Below, one piece after another: positions 58,590-64,000 of a stretch of DNA of 64,000 nucleotides; the stretch's first letter is position 1; the number at the start of each line of letters is the position of its first letter. The position numbers were made by a program, and so were the translations under genes. This DNA is from Perca fluviatilis (taxonomy: Eukaryota; Chordata; Actinopteri; Perciformes; Percidae), in assembly GCF_010015445.1 (NCBI RefSeq), contig NC_053122.1, forward strand, positions 37,074,513 to 37,138,512, in the 5' to 3' direction. The notes under the pieces were generated by a model that was not told where the DNA came from, did no database searches, and was given only the letters and a program-made list of their open reading frames with translations.

Positions 58590-59890
58590 ACTACCGGTAG
58601 GTCTATACATTTGATTTTCTAGGTGGCGCCTTAGCGCCCTTTAATAACAAGCTGCCACTGGAGCTAAGAAATTCTGTGTATGAAATGGGTTGAGAAATGG
58701 AAACGTTATAGTGATATTCAAGAAAAAATACTGCTCCCTGTTTACTTGTTGCCATTAAAACGGACTTACGGCAGCTATGATTGGCCAGGCGTCCGTGCTC
58801 GCTTGAGATAACAGAACCGGATTTGTTAAGGTCCCCTGTTGTATCCCCTGACCAATCGGCTATCCTAACCTTAACTACTCGAGGTCAATGCCTAACTTCA
58901 ACCAATCGGGCTGCTTCATAGGGCGGGACTTGCCTAGAACTGCTCTGGGATCCATAATAACGCAAACCATTCACACTTATCTTGTCGGTTTTTCCGAGGA
59001 AATCAAATTTCTGATTAGTTGACGATGAATTGAGGCAGGGTCTCTCAACTGCCGACAATTTGCCATCTTGGTGCCGCGATGTGCCGAGCGGATGTCGCTC
59101 GCTTGCCACTGCTGTGCCACTGTTGTAACACCTACAACTTTCATACAACATGGCTATTATTTTAACTTTTATTATTCGACATTTATATTCATTAAAACAA
59201 TTATCACTTTTCCACATTTCCTACAACTTCACCTTCTTCTTACACATTTAAACCAGCAATCCAGTTTAGCTTTAGCCCTAAATTTAATTTATTCATTATT
59301 CCACATCTTTTTTTGCATTAGTGGTGTTATTCAACTTGTCATTCAATGAAATTCATTCTAATTAAAACCATTCCCACTTTTCCAACTATCCTCACTACTT
59401 CAACTTCTTCTTACGGATGTAAGCTATTAATCCAGTTTAGCTTTAGCAATTTAGCTATTAAGCGTTCGCACGCATTTTCTGCAGGAAATGCTTTTTCTAG
59501 TTGGTTTTGCTGCCCGAGGTGGAAACCGAGCGTCTGGTCTGCTGGATCCACGGCTGCAGCAGCTGCAGGCCATTGACAGTTTAGTGTAAAAGATGGAGAT
59601 CAGAGTCCGACTGAAGCAGGGGCGGGGCTAGAACGGGGGCATGTGTGTGCATGCGAAATATGGTTGAATGTATCTTCTGCTCAGGTACAGAGTTTTTGTT
59701 TCTGCTTTCACTCTTGTGATGAAAACAATGCCTATCTGTGTTTTCAATTGACGATGGCTGCATTTTATCCCTTAGAAATGAGAGAGCATGTGCACATGCT
59801 TGTGAAGAGACAGAGAATCAAATCCAAAACGAGCTTCTCTTCGGAAAAGTTGTTAGTATCTGAAGATTTATAACTTTAAGCTTAAGTTTC
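58590..59890. other. Intergenic, no gene recognised
   Basis: Two short related stretches occur at about 59155-59275 and 59345-59450 (AACTTCWYCTTCTTCTTAC and ATCCAGTTTAGCTTTAGC repeated), a diverged local duplication of roughly 190 bp period. Confidence 0.45.
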
Positions 59891-60240
59891 TGTTAAGAGT
59901 TTAGATGGACTTTGCTCCATTTTTGCTGAACGTCTGGAAATTGTTAACATAGCAGAGGGGCCCCTAAAACAGAGGTGACTCTGTTTCCCCTATTCCACGT
60001 GGAAGGTATTGATTGGTGGGTCTCTGCTCCAATCATATACTCACACATATCACTTCTTATGTTAAACAAAGCATAGGGGATATATACCGTGCTTCAACAG
60101 TAGAATATTAGAGCGACTATTTTTGGGGATTGGATCTGTCGCTCTGCGTGCTCTGCAGGGCTTGTAAATTGATGTTGAATTCTTTGATGTAATAAACTTT
60201 TATAATCAAGGACAGTGTCAAGCGGATTTCTTATCAACAC
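59891..60240 (+). mobile_element. Possible solo long terminal repeat
   Basis: The block starts near TGTTAAGAG and ends near TTATCAACA, a TG...CA outline, with a TATA-like GGGGATATATACC at about 60076, a downstream GTCGCTCTGCGTGCTCTGCA region and AATAAA at about 60191 before a GT-rich end: the order U3 promoter, R, polyadenylation signal, U5. No second copy, flanking duplication or internal coding region is seen, so this is tentative and the class (Gypsy, BEL or ERV) is unknown. Confidence 0.35.
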
Positions 60241-60614
60241 ATCATCGCAGCATTGTAGATCGGATACCACAGTTGCAACATTTTTTTTTATTGAGGCACC
60301 AACACACTAATATGATGAAGTGTTTTTGGATTGTTAAACTTTCTATGTTGAAGGTGGAAGGGCAGCGATCAACCTATCTTCCACTTATAGCAAGTTAAGA
60401 CGAGAGTGCATGCTACTGATGTTAGTGCTGTAAGATCACTGGAGAGCAAGTGTGGGGAAAAAGTAGACTCTTATTATATTTTATTATGTATTGTTTTGTT
60501 AAGTTTAGTCTTGTAATTGTCTGTCATATAATCAAGACATCAGACAGATGTAACCTCACTATGTAGTTATACTTTGGGATCCAGATCATGTACAGGTCCC
60601 AGACATACTGTATT
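60241..60614. other. Short intergenic stretch
   Basis: No feature recognised. Confidence 0.4.
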
Positions 60615-61420
60615 TTTGGGGTTCGGCCGAATACCGAATCCACTGGTTAAGATTCTGCCGAATCCGAAACCCAATACCGAATCCTCCTCCCATCCTCAGT
60701 CCATTAACACAGTAAACACATTAATGAAGTAAACAACGTCCACAGCCTCTAAAATAGTTACATGTAACAACTTAATGTTGAATTCACACGCTCTTTTCCC
60801 ATCGTAGGAAAGCACATCGCTATTGCCAGATGAGTGACAATTTTGTTTGGCAAATTTTTGCTAACCAGTGTATGATGAAGGCATGTTGGGGGGGGGTGAA
60901 ATTAGAAAGCTAACGAGCAGCAGTCGCTCCGCTCCCACTGTAGGACTGTCCTTCCTTTGCCGTACCTGAAGTTGCTGCATTCTGGCTGCTGTCTGGAGAT
61001 TCCTTCATGCACAACTCGTATTCTTTCAGATGTTTCATACCAAATGTTGTAACAGCGGCCATGTTGTGTATAGTTTAGGGTCCTCGCCACCACGAGACAA
61101 ATCGGCATTGCAGATTGAACATGTAGCTGAACTTGAATGGCCTTTTTTTAACTTAAAGTTCTGCCAAACAACAACTTTTTCTGCTCACCAGTTCCATTTC
61201 CACTTTCTCACAGCCTACTGCATTGAACGCTCCACCTACGGAAACACCTTCCCGTAATCAACGGCGCCGTCATTACGGCGAGCAGCGTAGCGCGCATAGC
61301 GCAAGCGTAAGGTTCGGTTCGGTGGAAAAAAATTCTAAGGTTCGGCAGAAACCCAACCCCGTCAAAAAGCCCAATACTCAGCTGAATCTGAAGCCCAGTC
61401 CTGGATTCGGCGCATCCCTA
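60615..61420. mobile_element. hAT-like MITE, longer copy of 38230-38784
   Basis: Shares most of its sequence with the element at 38230, including CTGCTGTCTGGAGATTCCTT and AAAAAATTCTAAGGTTCGGC, and ends GCGCATCCCTA. The left end is eroded. About 250 bp near 60680-60945 is absent from the shorter copy. Confidence 0.75.
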
Positions 61421-61844
61421 ATATTCATATTTCTTTCTAAGTAACATACGTTTAGCAAGATTCACTATCAATCATGTATCAATATGGGTGTTTATTCAAT
61501 ACACATTGTGTTCATGTTTCAATTTGGTGAATCATGTTTAAGCACAATTTAGGATCAGCAGTCTCTGAGAGGAGACTTTTCTCTCTGTGTCAGAGAGACA
61601 GGAAGTGCAGGTTGAAAGCATGCCGCTTTGTTCTGAAGTTTACTTCAATCTTTTTTTCGGGGCATTCGCCCATATTATCTGGCAGTAAGAGGATTTCTCT
61701 AAAACCCAGTAAACCCAGGCCAGCTTCCCTCATCCAGGACAGTTTACCAAAGAGTTTGAGCTTTAAGAAAGGTCTTGATGGGATCTCTCTTTCTCCTCCA
61801 TTTGTTGGGGGTTGAAACCCGGCTTTGAGAGAGATTTAGCTGGA
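61421..61844. other. Intergenic, no gene recognised
   Basis: Unique-looking stretch leading into the 39-bp array. Confidence 0.4.
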
Positions 61845-62269
61845 CCTGTGAAGGGTTAGCTGCTCTGTGGTCTCTCTCTCCAGCGTGTGAAGGGTTAGCT
61901 GCTCTGTGCTCTCTCTCTCCAGCATGTGAAGGGTTAGCTGCTCTGTGCTTTCTCTCTCTCCAGCATGTGAAGGGTTAGCTGCTCTGTGGTCTCTCTCTAC
62001 AGCATGTGAAGGGTTAGCTGCTCTGTGCTCTCTCTCTCTCCAGCATGTGAAGGGTTAGCTGCTCTGTGGTCTCTCTCTCCAGCATGTGAAGGGTTAGCTG
62101 CTCTGTGCTCTCTCTCTCCAGCATGTGAAGGGTTAGCTGCTCTGTGGTCTCTCTCTCTCCAGCATGTGAAGGGTTAGCTGCTCTGTGCTCTCTCTCTCCA
62201 GCATGTGAAGGGTTAGCTGCTCTGTGCTCTCTCTCTCCAAGCATATCAATTTTTTTTTTTTTTTTAAAT

Positions 62270-62302
<33 letters not shown>

Positions 62303-62890
62303 TTTATTTTTTTTTTTTTTTTTTTGCGGGAAGGGGGTGGGGTGTTTTCTCTTTTCTCTTTCCGTGGGTGGGGTTTTTTTTTTTCTCTGTTCTTCTCTCC
62401 AGCATGTGAAGGGTTAGCTGCTCTGTGCTCTCTCTCTCCAGCATGTGAAGGGTTAGCTGCTCTGTGGTCTCTCTCTCTCCAGCGTGTGAAGGGTTAGCTG
62501 CTCTGTGCTCTCTCTCTCCAGTGTGTGAAGGGTTAGCTGCTCTGTGCTCTCTCTCTCCAGCGTGTGAAGGGTTAGCTGCTCTGTGGTCTCTCTCTCCAGC
62601 ATGTGAAGGGTTAGCTGCTCTGTGGTCTCTCCTGTGCTCTCTCTCTCCAGCGTGTGAAGGGTTAGCTGCTCTGTGGTCTCTCTCTCCAGCGTGTGAAGGG
62701 TTAGCTGCTCTGTGGTCTCTCTCTCCAGCGTGTGAAGGGTTAGCTGCTCTGTGGTCTCTCTCTCCAGTGTGTGAAGGGTTAGCTGCTCTGTGGTCTCTCT
62801 CTCCAGCGTGTGAAGGGTTAGCTGCTCTGTGGTCTCTCTCTCTCCAGTGTGTGAAGGGTTAGCTGCTCTGTGCTCTCTCTCTCCAGTGTG
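61845..62890. repeat. 39-bp tandem array, about 22 copies, interrupted
   Basis: The core TGTGAAGGGTTAGCTGCTCT recurs every 39-41 bp: ten copies from 61845 to 62235 and twelve from 62400 to 62890. Variation is in the CT-run length (39 versus 41 bp) and in GTGGTCTC versus GTGCTCTC. Because 39 is a multiple of three, in-frame 13-residue peptide repeats appear on both strands; no start, splice or promoter context supports a gene. Units are contiguous, unlike a CRISPR array. Confidence 0.96.
62247..62395. other. A/T homopolymer block breaking the 39-bp array
   Basis: Long T runs, a pure A run and then a G/T-rich low-complexity stretch, ending where the array resumes in register. It resembles mis-called or collapsed sequence rather than a biological insertion, though a poly(T)-rich retroposon tail cannot be excluded. 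Confidence 0.6.
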
Positions 62891-63010
62891 TTACTGAAGG
62901 GCTTTCTGTCAACTTTGTGTTTTTTAAAACAGCAGAGGAGTCTGAGACGCTGAAATGTTGCCAGGTCTTCCTTTTTATTGTCTTTCCTTGCATCAGAGAG
63001 GTCAGAGTAG

Positions 63011-63360
63011 TGGTGGAATGTAACTAAGTACATTTACTCAAGTTACTTTACACATTAAGATTTCTGCACACAAAATACATGTAGTTTATAAAATCTGATG
63101 TTTGATTCTAAAGTAAACTAGCCGACAATATAACGGCTACAAGTCACGCTGAGATGATTAGACCATTAAACACACAACTGGTTGGATCCTTTACTCTTTC
63201 TACAATGGGAGTTCTGCATTGAGTACTTTTAATACTTTAAGTACATTTTCCTGATGATACTTACATATTACTTAAGTAACCTTTTCAATGCAGGACTTTT
63301 ACTTGGTATTTTTACAGAGTGGTATTAGTACTTTCACTGAAGTAAAGGATCTAACTGAAC
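63011..63360 (-). mobile_element. CAGTGGTGG hAT-like MITE, minus-strand copy
   Basis: Reverse complement of the family: TAGTGGTGGAATGTAACTAA at the left, ACATGTAGTTTATAAAATCT in the middle, TACTTTCACTGAAGTAAAGG at the right. Confidence 0.78.
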
Positions 63361-63396
63361 TGAATAGTACTGCAAGTCCACAGCAGCAGCAGCAGT

Positions 63397-63452
63397 CTCT
63401 CTGGTCTCCTCTCTGGTCTCCTCTCTGGTCTCCTCTCTGGTCTCCTCTCCCC
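63397..63452. repeat. Short tandem repeat CTGGTCTCCTCT
   Basis: Four to five 12-bp units after a (CAG)n of four units. Confidence 0.9.
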
Positions 63453-63847
63453 TCAAGCTGTGTTATAATATTCAGCTCACTGTACTCAAATCCAAACTCT
63501 GCCTGTGGTTACGAGACAGGATAACATGGTGATAACTTCAATAATTTAATACTCCAGTAGTTCACTATAGGGCTGTACATAGGCATAGTTTTTTTTTTTT
63601 CTTTTTTTTAGGGGGGGGTTGGTGCAGGGGATATGTCTCTCCCGCCAATATTTAGAAGTGGTAGATTTGTCCCCCACAAACAATATGAAAGACAACCCAC
63701 TTCCCAAAATAGGTACAAAATAACCATTCAGTGGGCTCAAAACATGAATATGGCTTACTCTTGTTACCTGTAAATAAATGTTGCTAAAAAACTATACCGA
63801 AACACGTGTGATGTTTAGAATATGCAGGAAGTTTTGAACAATACAGG

Positions 63848-63911
<64 letters not shown>

Positions 63912-64000
63912 AGACATACCGTAAATTGATGCAGAAAAGGCACATATTGTTGAATAAATATTCACCAGAATGCAGAAAATGGAAGTGTTTGATGCTCAAA
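63453..64000. other. Intergenic with (AAT)n microsatellite
   Basis: (ATA)n of about 20 units at 63849-63909 and a T/G-run at 63588-63618. No gene recognised to the window end. Confidence 0.6.

Noticed and set aside
61845..62890. Repetitive protein genes on either strand of the 39-bp array
   Set aside because: Open frames follow from a unit length divisible by three; no promoter, start or splice context, and the frame is lost where units are 41 bp.

Overview
The window looks like teleost fish nuclear DNA. The spliced exons use GT/AG introns, (GT)n, (CTAT)n and (AT)n microsatellites are long, and interspersed repeats are very dense: hAT-like and TTAA-target elements, Harbinger, Tc1/mariner, Rex3/RTE and CR1/L2-like LINEs, and tRNA-derived SINEs. 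This mixture is typical of spiny-rayed fishes. The species cannot be fixed from sequence alone.

The only host gene I can support is the 3' end of a contactin-associated protein-like gene on the + strand, closest by its C-terminus to CNTNAP5. Three phase-1 exons are visible: 5625-5843 (end of the last laminin-G domain), 7611-7682 (linker) and 9224-9420 (transmembrane helix, short cytoplasmic tail, PDZ-ligand-like C-terminus, stop). Upstream exons lie before position 1. The introns hold a deleted Tc1/mariner copy (4374-5560), an inverted-repeat element carrying a 47-bp minisatellite (6364-6978) and a small MITE (8545-8890).

From about 9.4 kb to 64 kb I see no host protein-coding gene. The region is intergenic sequence repeatedly invaded by transposons, many nested. 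The best-defined insertions, with target-site duplications readable in the sequence, are: hAT-like elements with 8-bp duplications (14416-15870, 31890-32252, 36640-37184, 38230-38784); TTAA-flanked elements (13196-13968, 16373-17151, 52938-53429); a Harbinger derivative (26050-27144) inside one arm of a 4.5-kb palindromic element (22991-27540); a 5'-truncated Rex3-like LINE with a 14-bp duplication (43102-43590); and a LINE inserted inside a MITE (44266-46340). Degenerate LINE coding remnants occur at 33587-34338 (-), 44872-46177 (-) and 49790-50838 (+).

The most unusual structures are the 4.5-kb palindrome (about 0.9-kb arms, 6-bp flanking repeat, an exon-like block in the arms and an unidentified ORF in the loop), a perfect 22-bp-arm hairpin at 31403-31448, an octamer-bearing hairpin at 22054-22105, a short RecQ-helicase-like fragment carried by a MITE at 34645-35214, a SINE and a LINE with the same kind of 3' tail, and a 22-copy 39-bp array broken by an A/T-run block that may be an assembly artefact. 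I found no CRISPR array, operon or other prokaryote-type system. All assignments are from reading the sequence, without database searches.
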